Source: Cladopsammia gracilis (lineage: Eukaryota; Cnidaria; Anthozoa; Scleractinia; Dendrophylliidae). From it: a DNA stretch of 64,000 bases. Under the pieces are notes generated by a model that ran no database searches, was not told the DNA's origin, and saw nothing but the letters and a program-made list of their open reading frames with translations. A program made the translations under genes and the position numbers. The first letter of the stretch is position 1. The number at the start of each line of letters is the position of its first letter. Positions 42,732-54,958 of the stretch are shown here, in pieces. Where the stretch lies: assembly GCA_022457155.1 (NCBI GenBank), contig JAJGOT010000169.1, positions 728,501 through 792,500 on the forward strand, written 5' to 3'.

Positions 42732-45700
42732 TCATATTTCTAATTGAAATTCCCGTCTGAGAAGTTCCTTGTGTGACTCCTGTAGTTCTAGGAGCGTTTC
42801 GTCGGGAATGTGTATATACTGGGATGAGATGTACGGAAACCTAGGTTTGAGACATTTCTGCAAGTTTGGATGATAAAATCTCTTTGCCTCTTTGTTTGTC
42901 GGAACTTTATTTTTCCAATCGCCATCTTTTGGAAAATACCACCTTTCTTTGTGTTCCAGGACCAAATCAAAAGGGATGTGTCGTTGCCGGTGACAGAAGT
43001 CCAGGTTACAGGTTTTACACTTCTTTGCCTCTTCAGGAAGAATGCGGACCACGAAAGGATTGTCGTTATGATGTAATTCTGTGTACACTCCATCACTGCG
43101 ACTTGCTTGCGGTACTTCAGTTGTTGCGCTCTGTTGTTTCAACGGACGATACTTGTATTTGTTTCTGCCACCTTTTTTCCCTGCTCGCTGTTTGTCTACA
43201 TTGGCTTCTGCCAAAGCAGTCTTTGAGCTTGACCTTGATTTCTTTGCAACGTTGTTCAAGTGAATTTCAAGACAGCCTTTAACCTGAGCAACAGCAATGG
43301 AATGCTTACAAATATTATCAAATTTGTAGCTGGGACAATTGCATGATACGAAATTGGTGTTAACTGTACACTGTACTCTACCGTTCTTGGCGTGTACTGC
43401 AGCAACTTCAAATTTGTTACTGGCCGGTTGTAAGGTTGGCTGCTCCTGGATGGCAAGTGGGTGGTTTACTAAGAGCAGTGCGTTTTCCGCGACATGTCTT
43501 GCCGTAACTGACTTGTATCCAATATTTTTCTCCAAAAATTGGGCTATGTCTACGGACAACTCGGTGAATTCTCTCCCTGGTAACTGTTTTGGTACATCTG
43601 GCTCACGAATACATTTTCCCTCCAATGCTTCTTCAACTGAAATTTTGTTCATGTCCTCGACGTACTTCTCCCTTTCTTCGGTTGACCAGCTACACCATGT
43701 GTCAGCCGAGACCTCAAGGCGAGCCACTAGCTTCGAAAGTTCATATTCTTCACTTATTCCAGCGATCGCCAAACGCAACTCATCCTGCTGCTTCTTGTGA
43801 ATTTCTTCAAACACTAAGGTGGTGAATTCGAGCTTAGTCAAACATTTTTCTTTTTCATTCTTACTTGAAACAGCATCCTTCTTCAAAGTGGACATCACAT
43901 GGTTCATGGATTCTGATGGGTTTGTGTATGATCGGATTGGTTTGCCATCAGGACCGTCTTTCAAACCACCCTTGCGTCGAACCTTGGCAATCATGTTTTC
44001 CTTCATCATTTCGTAGTTTGTTTCCAGGTACTTCCAGAACTTGCATTCATATGCGTTCCCCTTGCCAAGTGTCTTTCTCTCCTCCCTATCCAACTCTTCC
44101 TTCGAGGCCTGCAGTCTTCTTTTAAGGTCTTTTTTATCCTCTGCATCCAGGATCCCTTCTTCCTTATCTCTGATTCCAAACACTTTGGTGAGAAACGCTT
44201 TCTGGTGTTTTGCGTCGCAGATACCTATTTTCCTAAGTTTCTCTTTGCAATTACCCTCAAAGTGTTTGAAACAGCGTAGGTGTTTTGCCTTAGGCATGTC
44301 TGCACTCCAGGCTTGAATCAATGCTTCTTCACCGTCAGTCATGAAACCTCTTGCTTGATTCAGATGTTTTATGTTGGTTGCGCACACAGACGAGAGAATT
44401 CGGTAATTTTCTACTGTCTTCCGATGGTGTAACATAGTAGGCCCTAAAAAGATTGGATTCTCGCCTGTCCGCCTAGATTTCAGAAACAGATGCTTGTATA
44501 CAACGGGCGTAACTTCAAAGGGTCCCATATTGAAGGTCGGATCAATGGAAAGGGGATAGCTCATCTTTTCAGAAGTCGTGAAACGAGAGATATCTGTACA
44601 CATCACCTCCGTTCCTAAAACCCATGAATCAGTCGGGACATCAGAATGATGCAGGACAGGAGAATTTTCTTTATGCCTTGCATAAACTAACAGGTCGTTG
44701 ACTGGATCGTTTGAACCATGTCTTGAAAACTTCATATTGATTACTTGCCTCTTTCCCCTGGGAAGAGCACTTGGATTGGTAGCGTGTGACGGACCTCCAG
44801 CAGCTCCCAAAACATTTCGATAAACCTTTGCAATATTCCCACTATCAGAAAGGCCTTCGTGAATTTTCTCTAGGGTGCTTGAGGCCGTTGGATGAAAGGG
44901 GCGCGTTTGGCCTTCTTTTCGGTTTCCGTGGGGTTGCACTTGGACATCCACGGTCTCTTCGCCTGATACAATATGGTATTGTAAGAGGCAGGCATCATTT
45001 ACAATCTTCCCAGTCTTGTTTGTCAACAGGAATATCGAACGGACAAGTGTTGGCGATGCCTTGTTTCTCCTGGAATTAATGGTTAGGTGGTACTCGTTGT
45101 CGTTTTTTAAATTCTCTTTCTTTCTGGCAAGAATGTCAACAAGAGTCTCATTTTTGCTTACATCACAAGACACTGTCCAGACACCACATCGAAGAACGCC
45201 ACTATAAACCCCGTTTCGGTCTGCTTTTAAATCCTTCCAGTTACTTAACTTGCTGGTATTGACAAGGAATGACATGTTTTGCCGAACGGCCAGGGGTTGT
45301 TTACTGCACATTTCAACAAGAGGGGCTTGTCTTAACAGTATGTCCACTGCTTGATCGGTAAGGTATCGTTCTTTTTTCCCAGATTCAAATATCGGTACCT
45401 CTTGTTGGTTTTTGAAGTGGTTCACTTTTGGAGACGGATCTAAAAGAATAAACGAGAAACCTAAGTGTCAACAGTCAACACAGCGTAAAAATTTTCCTGA
45501 ATTAAAATAAAATGTTAACCTTCTTGCCTAGGTGACACTTGGATACTCATATAGCATAACTATCGTAAGTTCCAGATTGAGTTTACAAGAGCAATGTATA
45601 TTTCTTGAATTATATTTCTTGAATTTGAAATTTGTTGAAATTCCCTATCTCATTAGACCTCATAAGACAGTAACGCCAGATAAGCATTACTAAATTCTAG

Positions 45701-48700
45701 TCATTTCTATTGTGAAGTAGCGTGTATCTATAATCAAAGGCTCCTGTGAGCCAACCCGTGAATAAGAAATGCTAACGGTAACGCGATATTGCGGTGTTTT
45801 TTAAATTAAATGTAACGAATGCAAAGAAAAAAACAGTACATCAATTGTCCAATTTGAAAAAAAAAAAAAAAAAAAAATCTGAAAGTGGCTTCCGCCAGAT
45901 TCGAACTCCGGCCCTTTGAAACGTAAGGCAAGCACCGTACAGACTGAGCTAATTAGAATATGCCAATTAGCGCTGTGAAATTTAAGTACTTAAATGTATC
46001 TAAGCGGTATTTTGCGTGTTTACATTCAAAAAATCCATTTCAAGTTCGCGGATCGGTTGAAATGTTCCATTTACGGACTTAAGATACAAAACATCAGAGA
46101 AGGGCCTTCAAATTGTCCCATTTTTCGGCGATCGACGCTTCCGTTGCCACGAAAAGCGGAATTATCGAGGAAAGTTAACGGATGAGTGATGGAACGATCG
46201 AGCGAGTGAGTGAGTGAGTGAGTGAGTGAGTCCACATCGCTTCCGATAACCCGTTCATTACGCATGCCCTTATTCACGGGTTAAAAAGGGTCTCTCGTCA
46301 ACAAGGGCCCCTGGAACCAATCTCGTGCGTTTCCGTCTTAAAAATAAAAAAAGCGGTCACGACGCACTTCCGGCGAACCCGTCAAGCCTTTTTGCTTCTG
46401 CGGACAAGCTCCCCCCCCCCCTTATTAAAACTGTACTAAACTATAAAGTTGACAAAGCGATTTTAAGGTGGCTCCCAACAGTTTCCAGCACTTTCCAAGA
46501 CTTAGATTTTGATGGGTCATTATAACCACTCTTTATCAGTTGATGCTACAATCATGGTATCGTAGGAATGCCCAGTGATTGGTGGACACGTTGTTATCAT
46601 TTTTGTGACGCAATATGTTACCATAGCAACAGTATAGCGTGCTGAAAACACCCTTAATTTAACTTAATGCTAAAATTAAGGTTGCTATGATGACATATAT
46701 TGTGTCATAAAAATGATAACAACGTGTTCACCAATCTCTGGGCATTCGTTTGATACCATGATTGTAGCATCAACTGATGAAGAGTGGTTACATTGACCCA
46801 TCGAAATCTAAGTTTTGGAAAGTGCTGGAAACTGTTAGCAGTCACCTTAAAAGGACGTTTATAGCTTGTATTGCCGTACCTGCTTGGTTTTGGGCCTTAA
46901 AAAAGGTATCAAATCTCGATTATTTTACCCTTAAAAAGCGTCAGGATTTGAGAACCTTGGCGGCATATACCTATCCTAAATTGTCGGAGTATCCCCCCCC
47001 CCCCCCCCCGGTGGGACAAGCCGGCTGAAGTCTTGAAGATTATACGAATGCGAGTCAGGGCATCATTATGTTGAATAAGTTGCATGAAGTTTACCTCTGA
47101 TTTCAAAAGGATTGTTACGAAGCTCATCACCGCTAGAGTCTTCAACCGGATCTGTCGATAACACCTGCAAAGACAATGACAGGCATTTCAGAGTGAATGG
47201 TTTGAGCCTGGACGTCCGCCATGACATAAATGTGCAAGGTGATCATTACGATTGGTGTTGACATCAGAAAGACTGTTTAGCGTTATTGACATGTTATCAA
47301 CAGTACCTGGAGTCTCGTCTGACAACACGGAGTCACCGTCAGAGTCAAAGTGATCGTAAATGGTCAGTTGCTTGTATCAATTCTGAATGACCAAGGTTCA
47401 GGCCTAGTCTAAAACATCTTTTAAGTTTAAGTTTTCTCTCCTAAATGTCCAGACGAGAGAAACATTTTTCGAGGCACGTCATTTGTAATTCTATGCCGAG
47501 GTAGTAACTACACAGTAAGAAACATGCAGCGTAAACATAACATACTTACCCCGTCATTAGCACCAGAGCTGCTGGTTTGTGGCCGCGATCCCTCGGCTTC
47601 TGTGGGTTGTGAGTGGGAGCTGGCGTCGTAGCGGTTTGTTACCTGTGAAATGCATGACCCTCCTTCTGCCTGAAAGATTGTAATCTGTACTTTAACACTC
47701 CTTGAAAGTGTCTGAACAATTAACTAAACTAACTTTAGATAGTAGAAAAATGAGCCAAAGTAAATGTAAGCTGAACAGAAAAAATACCTTCTTGATAATC
47801 CAAAAATTAATAATTTACCATAAGCACCACTACCTTGTTGACAACTTAATATTTTTTATCTTGCCACAAGGTTACAGAAATGACTAAAAGCTTCAATTTG
47901 TTGCAACATGCTTTCTCATAATAATTTTTACGGCTTGATAAAGCGGTGACTATAATGACGCTGCTACATTAAAGGTCATCATTTTCTTTTTATTCTGAAT
48001 TAATTAGCGATTTAAACCAGGCTGCATTAAAAAAAAAAAAACATAACATACATCATCTTGGTCCGCTTGTATTGACTGGTCATTCTGCCCTGCTTTTGCG
48101 CCCAGAGTGACGTCTTTGGCTTTGGAAGGCTGAAGGTTGTCCTATTGTTGCAAGAAATGAATACCAATTAGAAAACACAGTTTTGAGGAAGGGGCCGAAG
48201 ACCATTAAACAGTGTGATACTAACCAGCTTATCAGAAGGATCCAGGCAACGCTTGCGTTTAATACCAAGTAGTTGCACTTCATCCTGCAAGTCACAACAG
48301 ATTTTTTGCTTACTATTAACCACACATCATTTTCTTTTTATTCTGAATTAATTAGCGATTTAAACCAGGCTGCATTAAAAAAAAAGAACACAACATACAT
48401 CATCTTGGTCCGCTTGTATTGACTGGTCATTCTGCCCTGCTTTTGCGCCCAGAGTGACGTCTTTGGCTTTGGAAGGCTGAAGGTTGTCCTATTGTTGCAA
48501 GAAATGAATACCAATTAGAAAACACAGTTTTGAGGAAGGGGCCGAAGACCATTAAACAGTGTGATACTAACCAGCTTATCAGAAGGATCCAGGCAACGCT
48601 TGCGTTTAATACCAAGTAGTTGCACTTCATCCTGCAAGTCACAACAGATTTTTTGCTTACTATTAATCACACATCAGATTATGATATATTTTTAGCGATT

Positions 48701-49170
48701 TAAACCAGGCTGCATTAAAAAAAAAAAGAACACAACATACATCATCTTGGTCCGCTTGTATTGACTGGTCGTTCTGCCCTGCTTTTGCGCCCAGAGTGAC
48801 GTCTTTGGCTGTGGAAGGCTGAAGGTTGTCCTATTGTTTCAAGAAATGAATACCAGTTAGAGAACACAGTTTGTTGAGGAATGTACAGTTTGAAACGTGT
48901 GGAAGCCTATTGAGGACTGATGGCTTGATTGTGGTCAAAGAGGATGGTGGCTTATTTTTAATAGGGCAACTTAGGAGTACAACAGGTATTCATACCTCTT
49001 TATGGGTTGATTTGAAATGCGTAGTCTTGTCAATGCTCCTTGCTGAAATCGCCTTCAAAGGACACCTTAAGAATAGAAGAGAGAAGAAGAATCCCATCAA
49101 CGGCCAATAAACCAAAAGTTACTGAATATACCTGAGCAGTACGCGTGCTATCATACCATGATAGCACCAT
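42732..49170 (-). CDS. MULE transposase with SWIM zinc finger
   Basis: Main exon 42732-45439 encodes about 900 residues without interruption. MULE core: D295 (SIDPTFNMG), D364 (FMTDGEEAL), C385-x2-H388 (CFKHFEGN), E505 (NPSESMNH). SWIM finger C695-x-C697-x8-C706-x-H708 (SCNCPSYKFDNICKH). An extra C-terminal Cys/His part (CKTCNLDFCHRQRH) follows. Upstream exons in phase: 47095-47151, 47307-47370, 47550-47669, 48052-48141, 48225-48284, 48399-48488, 48572-48631, 48741-48830, and a tentative first exon 49132-49170 (ATG, MVLSWYDSTRTAQ). MULE proteins cut both strands at TIRs, with DDE chemistry in the nucleus. The SWIM domain often follows the core in this superfamily. The N-terminal exons are acidic and unusual, in duplicated pairs. 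Appears intact. Confidence 0.85.
45893..45965 (-). repeat. tRNA-like SINE relic in a MULE intron
   Basis: Minus strand TTAGCTCAGTCTGTACGG (D arm), then GGAGTTCGAATCTGGC (T arm/B box) and AAGCCAC; a poly-T run follows at 45877-45857. The acceptor stem does not pair well, so it is a relic rather than a working tRNA. Confidence 0.5.
46199..46231. repeat. (GAGT)n microsatellite
   Basis: About eight GAGT units. Confidence 0.9.
46455..46858. mobile_element. Foldback MITE in a transposase-gene intron
   Basis: TTTTAAGGTGGCTCCCAACAG at the left pairs with CTGTTAGCAGTCACCTTAAAA at the right. Arms about 180 bp with scattered mismatches, centre near 46,665. Lies between exons 45439 and 47095. Confidence 0.75.
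48052..48830 (-). repeat. Tandem exon-pair duplication in the transposase gene
   Basis: Exon B (90 nt, DNLQPSKAKDVTLGAKAGQN...) occurs at 48052-48141, 48399-48488 and 48741-48830. Exon A (60 nt, DEVQLLGIKRKRCLDPSDKL) occurs at 48225-48284 and 48572-48631. Period about 345 bp including introns. All are phase 0, so each round adds 50 residues without breaking the frame. Confidence 0.85.
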
Positions 49171-51834
49171 GTCATGGTTAAGAGACGTTTTTTTGAAATC
49201 TATCTCTGCCCTTATCGTTTCCTGGTTGTTTAGAAAACTTCGAAAGTTGATTACAGCTTATCAGGGGATTAAAAAATTAACGCGGTTTTACTTTTTCTTG
49301 TATAAAAGTATTTCCGACGATACGGCGATAATGTTACGTCAAAACTGTGAGACAACAATTATTAAGTGAAAACCAACTAGAAATATCTGTTATAGGTCCA
49401 CGTGCGTTGTTTTTGTAGCCCAAGAAAATTATGTGGGCGCAGAAAAGAAAAAAATACCCGCAACTGAAGTACAACATTAAACTAGAACGAAATTAAAATC
49501 GTGTAAAAGCAACATCAGATTGATGATAAATCTACTCGCCCAAGTACTTCATTTGCGAATGTATAAAATGAAATGAGCATTACAAGCAGACGTTGCGATT
49601 ACACATGAGGGACGGTTTATTATTTATAGAATGACCGGGTCGGTAAAGCCACTGACGGAAACCGGAAGGGAATGTTGGTTTTTTGCACTCTTTCAACCAC
49701 ACCAATGAGTTAAAAAACCCTTTGGTTTTGTTTTTTCTTTGTTTTAGCATTTGTCAGCTTGAAGTTACGAACGGATAGTCGTTAATATGGGCTCAAGACG
49801 GGAACTCAACGCTTCCAAAATATATTTATTACAAGCGCAAATGGAATTGATATATTAATGAATTTTAAAGTTTTTGTCAACATCCGAGATGTCCTCTTTT
49901 GAAATAGTATTGGTTCACAGCATTGTCGTGCCGCAGACTTACTGGCCAAGACATTTTGGACGCTGGTCATTCGACCGCAAAAACCAAGAATTTCGATTTA
50001 AATAGAAAGGATAGAAAATCTTCCGCTAATTATTCTCGAGTCTATTCTGCATACCGAACATTTCAAATATTACGGGGAAAACATGCGAACAGTCGCTCTC
50101 GTACTATACCACAGGCTGAACAAAATCAACATCGCTCAGAAGAATCGCCCCGTGCATGCATCTAAACATACATATAACATTCTGGATAGGCAAAATTGGC
50201 GTTTTAAATCGAATTTTTTTTTGAAAATTTCGGACTCCTGTATGAATAGTAAATAGAAGTCCACGTACGGGAGTAATATGATGATGTAAAAAATAGTCTT
50301 ATTAAAGTGTCGCAAACAAATTCAACATCTCTCACAAGAAACGCCCCGTGCATCTAAACAAACATATCATACATGTATTTTGGATCGGCAAAATTGGCGT
50401 TTTAAATCGAAATTGTTTGAAAATGCCGGACTCCCATATGAATGGCAAATAGAAGTCCGCGTACGGGTGCCGTACGAATAGCCACTGCGAAAAACATAAC
50501 GTGAAAGTAAAAGTTTCGGTAACAAACTGACGCGATTACCTCTTGAGGGGCGGAGCAGCGGGTGATGTAAATACAGTCACTTCCGGTCTCACTCTGTACC
50601 TTGTTTTTTCAAAAATCTGAAGCCTCTTCTGTTATTACAAAAGCGACAGGAAAAATTTCTCCTTTGTTTTCCCCTTTCCTTTTAGTATCTTTAAACCTGA
50701 GGTCATTATTCTCATTTTCCATTTTTAGAAATCCTGATAGGAGGTGGGGGGGGGGGGGGAATTACCTAAAAAAATTCCTGCAAAGGAAAATTGTCAAAAA
50801 AAATTCCTGCAAGCAGCTGAGCAGCAAAAAAAAAAAATGTTCTGCAAGCAGCCTGGAACAAATACATAATTATTTACACCTAATTGCAATAACGTTGTCA
50901 TAGAAAAAAGGAAAAAGAAAAAAGGCAAATAGGATTTAATTAGGTACTATAACACGATAAGTTTGAAATTCGCCCGAAGAAGCGGCCTCAAAACGCCTCA
51001 AAATACCCTTACATGAATTTATCTTGCTAAACGAGAAATATGTATGTAGTTATAAATCCGTAAGTTTTGTGTAGGTGCTGTCAGTTATGATGAATAAACT
51101 AATTAATTCCTTTTTGCTTTTTTCATTTTCCTTTTTTCTATGACAACGTTGTTGCAATTAGGTGTATATATTTTTAACATCGTCAACAATGATATAAAGT
51201 ATGAAGTACGCATAATTTATTAGAAACCTCTATTGAGAGAAATTGGCTTGACTTCTAACTAGCTGTTCTGTTTTGGTTAAAATCTGGAGGACTGCTTGAA
51301 ACAACCGGTGAAAGAAAATGGTCTTAAATGATCTTTATAAACGTTTCAACGTTGGATATATCGCGACATGACATCGAGGCACGTCAAATAGTACATATAG
51401 TACATGTAGTAAATATAGTAAATAGTAAATAGTACATATTTACACGTCTACGATATAAACCAAAATGAAATGTGTAACGGTTGTACAAACACTACTAATA
51501 AATATCCCGTGATTTTCACTGATTAATCACGTCAAACTGCACGGGCTTTGGAAAATTTGACAAAAATTATAAACGGGCTACGAAAAAAAACGTGCTATTA
51601 GGAATGGAGATGAAAGCTATTATTTTTCCCCGACCCGGTCATTGATATAAATAATATATAAATGATATAGCGTCCCTAAATGTACATTCGTGACACAATG
51701 AGCTAGTCATTCACATTCAAAGACCTAGGGTACTCGAATATTTTTTTTTCATGCTTCCGGGACATGCACTTCCGTTGCCTGTTTCGTGTTTTCCGTAAGG
51801 GAGGTTTAAGCATTAAAAACGTAAGGAAATTAAG
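49171..51834. other. MULE interior between the two genes
   Basis: No convincing gene. Holds an imperfect tandem pair (about 50113-50276 and 50313-50470, with GGCAAAATTGGCGTTTTAAA and GAAGTCC(A/G)CGTACGGG) and the foldback 50876-51165 (CACCTAATTGCAATAACGTT arms). Promoter elements of the transposase gene should lie near 49,170-49,900. Confidence 0.45.
50876..51165. repeat. Foldback in MULE interior
   Basis: CACCTAATTGCAATAACGTT at 50878 pairs with AACGTTGTTGCAATTAGGTG near 51,163. Arms about 65 bp, centre near 51,020. Confidence 0.75.
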
Positions 51835-53587
51835 TTACCTTATCCTTGGCGTCATGGTGGACAGTGACTGTCCCGATCCTTCCTTCACACCAGCGTTTAC
51901 AAGTCTCTCCCAAAGCCAAGTACACAGAGATTTCCAATTTTCATGACCGTTACTTCTACCCAATATCAGAGATCCAATGTGAGTGTCCACGAGGAATGCT
52001 CTCCCACCAGCGCATCCAATTACCACAACATATGGTACACATGAAAATACAGCAGTAAAGTCACTCTGTCCCAGTAAACACAGTTTTTCATGCAGCTTCC
52101 TCCTACCATCAAAACTATAAACGCAATCACTGAATGGGAGCTCTTCATAAAGGTCGTACTTAGAGTTGAGCAAAGTTTCGTTTGATAGAATTGTGTAAGC
52201 CTCCATCGCGTCGTAAAATCTGGTCATGTCGCGTTTGGCATTGACGTGTTCTGGTAAGGACCAAATGACTTCCTCGATAGTATCAACTAGGTTGACAATG
52301 TTAGAGAAGTTGTCGTCTAACTCATGTATTATTCTGTCCGCAATCTTAACCGCCAGAAATGCACAAGCATTAGTGCCATCATTGCTGACGTCGTTAGCAT
52401 TTCCTGGTGACTGAAGCTGATTTTCCTCTGAATGCTGTAGTTGGCATGCAACCCGACGATCGTTTAACTCAGTGGCCGTGCTCTGAGTGACCTTTAATTT
52501 CACATGGTCGCAATTTTTGGAGAAGCTGTATTTTCCACTTAAAATCGACTCAATTTCCGGAAGGGTAAGTCTCAGCTGGATCGAAGTGCGTACAGCCAAC
52601 GTAGATCTCTTCAAGGCTGGACCAAACACTTACACGGTATGTGTTGTATTTTGCATCTGACAAAGGACGTATCTTGCCGCGTAAAAGATTGCTGACAAAT
52701 TTATTTACAGCTTCTGGTGTGTGAATATTTTCAGGCGCTGATCTTATCTCCAAAAGAAAGGGTCCCTTAAGGTTTGGATTTATCATTGTGAACAATGTCA
52801 TCCCAAGCGCCCATATATCGGATAACATCAGTTCGGAAACAGATACCTGGAAATTGCCATCGTCCTGAGCAAGAATTTCAGGGGACATGTACACTGCAGT
52901 TCCTCGATCAATTCGTCCAGTTTTTGAGGCAAGAACTGTGTTTGTTTGTAAATACCTCGAGCGACTCTCTCCAAAGTCTGTGAGTTTACACACAACTGGA
53001 CGCAAATTAAATTCTCGGGCAAACACGTCTGCGCTCGCACAACAATAATGTTGGTTACTCGCCAAAATGTTCGCCGGCTTTAGGTCCCGATGAGCTACTC
53101 CATTGCCGTGCAGATAGCTAAGGCCACGAACAACCTCTCCAGCAGCGGAGGTAATCAACTGCTCGAAACCATTGCAGTTATAGTCAGCGTCAATGTGAAG
53201 CAAAAGATCTCCTAAACTGCTCACCCGTGATTCATCTCCAAAGGGACTAAAGCTGAAGTATACATACTCCATCATAAAAGCACAGGGCCTGTAGCACACA
53301 GCTTTTAAGTTCACAACATTTGGATGGTTTAGCTGATTGAGTAAGGCCACTTCCTTGCGAAAAAGCTTTCTCTCCTCGCCATCCAGGACACCAATGACTT
53401 TCTTCACAACAACTGTTTCGGCGGCGTGTTCTCCTGGACGACTGAAATCTGTGGTGAAAACCTCGCCGAAACTCCCTTGGCCGATTCTCTCTTTAATATG
53501 TACTTGACCGAGGTCGAAAAGTGGGACGCCTTTGATAGCATTCTCATTTCGATTTCTAAAAATCGGCAATTTGAAATTATGCGACAT
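51835..53587 (-). CDS. Protein kinase plus cysteine-peptidase-like domain, MULE cargo
   Basis: ATG at 53587. Kinase core complete: Gly loop IGQGSFGEVF (35-44), Lys in VVVKKV (62-63), E79, HRDLKPANIL (166-175), DFG 204-206, SPE 235-237, D257 (SDIWALG). At about 52,570 the frame ends (CTHFDPAE then stop at 52,550), while the overlapping frame continues with LPEIESILSGKY, which looks like the kinase tail; so there is a 1-nt shift, a programmed shift, or an assembly error. The continuing 264-codon frame has NDGTNACAFLAVKIAD (Cys89), YDAMEAY, and AFLVDTHIGS (Asp215, His217), a Cys...His/Asp layout suggestive of papain-like/deubiquitinase folds. The gene starts about 270 bp inside the right TIR. 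Host kinase fused with peptidase, or a captured defence/signalling gene; function inferred only. Confidence 0.75.
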
Positions 53588-53853
53588 GTTCTAAAACATG
53601 CCGCACAGGCAAGCAAATCGAAATGCGCGGGAAATCTGGTTATTTTGGGTTTTTCTGTTCCGTCAATCATCTCAGTAGGGGGCGGAGATATGCAATTCAA
53701 AACACAACGCGCCCGCTTTCGATTTCTACGAGACAAGAGAATATCCAAGAGAATTGCGATGGAGAGTGCTATTTTTGTTGAGGGAAGGATGGAGAGTAAC
53801 AGACATTGCTTCGAATTCAGCCTTGCAAGTGTCTTGCAAACACCGATCTTGAT

Positions 53854-54958
53854 CACAAGGATTTGCATATGAAATGACTTCCGCTCAGGTCACAGGTCAG
53901 CAATTGTGCTGTCTTGTTTATAAAAGCACAGGGCCAAAAAAGCTACAAATTGTTAAAACATCTCCAAATTTCTTGTGGTTTAAAATTGACAAAAAATATA
54001 TCAAAACAAAAAGAGACATTTACACTTGTGGAGTTTACATACCTCCAACGAATCTCAAAATACTTTGAAGAAGAAATATTTGAACAATTAGAACAAGACA
54101 TACTGTTCTTTTCTTGCCAAGGATCGGTAGGATCGATTGAATCGCCTGCTTCAATTTCTTGAATTTTTCTATCATTTCTCCTTGGATTTCCCTTTTGAAT
54201 AATTATATAAGAGCTTTCATACAATCAACACTTAAAATGCAGCGATTTTTGGGGTGTCACGCAACGCGTAGACTAGGAGACTATTTTAAATGCAGTTGCT
54301 TGTCACATCCCTGTCATCATCTGGCCACTAGCGACAAGGTGATCTTAACAATATGACTACGTTAATTATTTCAGAGGTCTTACATTTTCAGAGGTCTTAG
54401 GTCGAAATGCGCGGGACATCTGGTTATTTTGGGTTTTTCTGAAACCTAATTTGACGAAATTTGACGGCTTTTGTCTCGACGAATTGGACTCCAATCAATC
54501 AACAATCATCGATCCATGCATCATGCCTAATCATCCCTGCTTCAATTTCTTGAATTTTTCTATCATTTCTCCTTGGATTTCCCTTTTAAATAATTATATA
54601 AGAGCTTTCACACAAACAACACTTAAAATGCAGCGATTTTTGGGGTGTCACGCAACGCGTAGACTAGGCCACTAGCGACAAGGTGATCTTACAATATGAC
54701 TACGTTAATAATTTCAGGAGGTCTTCGTTTTAGACCAGGGGGTCTTCGTTTTAGACCAGGGGGTCTTCGTTTTAGACCAGGGGGTCTTCGTTTTAGACCA
54801 GGGGGTCTTCGTTTTAGACCAGAGGGTCTTCGTTTTAGACCAGGGGGTCTTCGTTTTAGACCAGGGGGTCTTCGTTTTAGACCAGGGGGTCTTCGTTTTA
54901 GACCAGGGGGTCTTCGGTCTTCGGTCTTCGTTTTTGGGTCTTCGTTTTAGACACACCC
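53854..54958 (-). repeat. Right terminal inverted repeat of the giant MULE
   Basis: Reverse complement of the left repeat, with a block duplicated (54141-54279 resembles 54537-54669) and about 0.3 kb extra near 53,910-54,140, so it is longer than the left arm. The minisatellite occupies 54718-54945. Confidence 0.8.
54718..54945. repeat. 21-bp minisatellite, about 10 units (right)
   Basis: Reverse complement of the left array. Unit AGACCAGGGGGTCTTCGTTTT, one unit with AGAGGG. Confidence 0.95.

Larger units (their letters stand above)
40566..54958. mobile_element. Giant MULE (14.4 kb) with kinase-peptidase cargo
   Basis: Both ends start GGGTGTGTCT(A/G)AAACGAAGA as inverted repeats: left about 40566-41308, right about 53854-54958. 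The outer flanks carry the same 10-bp word AAATTAGCAA in direct orientation, as expected for one insertion (MULEs duplicate about 8-11 bp). Between them lie a MULE/SWIM transposase gene (42732-49170, -) and a kinase plus peptidase-like gene (51835-53587, -), both read leftwards. Nested MITEs at 46455-46858 and 50876-51165 raise the size. Alternative: two independent insertions of a TIR-like repeat; the shared flanks argue against it. Confidence 0.82.

Noticed and set aside
43339..44316. Plus-strand frames opposite the MULE main exon
   Set aside because: Shadows of the 897-codon transposase frame.
48871..49110. 79-codon plus-strand frame in the transposase-gene intron
   Set aside because: Non-ATG start, no neighbour in the same sense, no recognisable domain; possibly a scrap of an unrelated insertion.
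49923..50165. 80-codon plus-strand frame
   Set aside because: Starts without ATG, is basic and runs into the imperfect tandem repeat; insufficient support.
53404..53872. Overlapping frames of 148 and 154 codons on both strands
   Set aside because: They overlap the kinase N-terminus and the TIR edge; the plus frame is antisense and the minus frame is out of phase with the kinase motifs.
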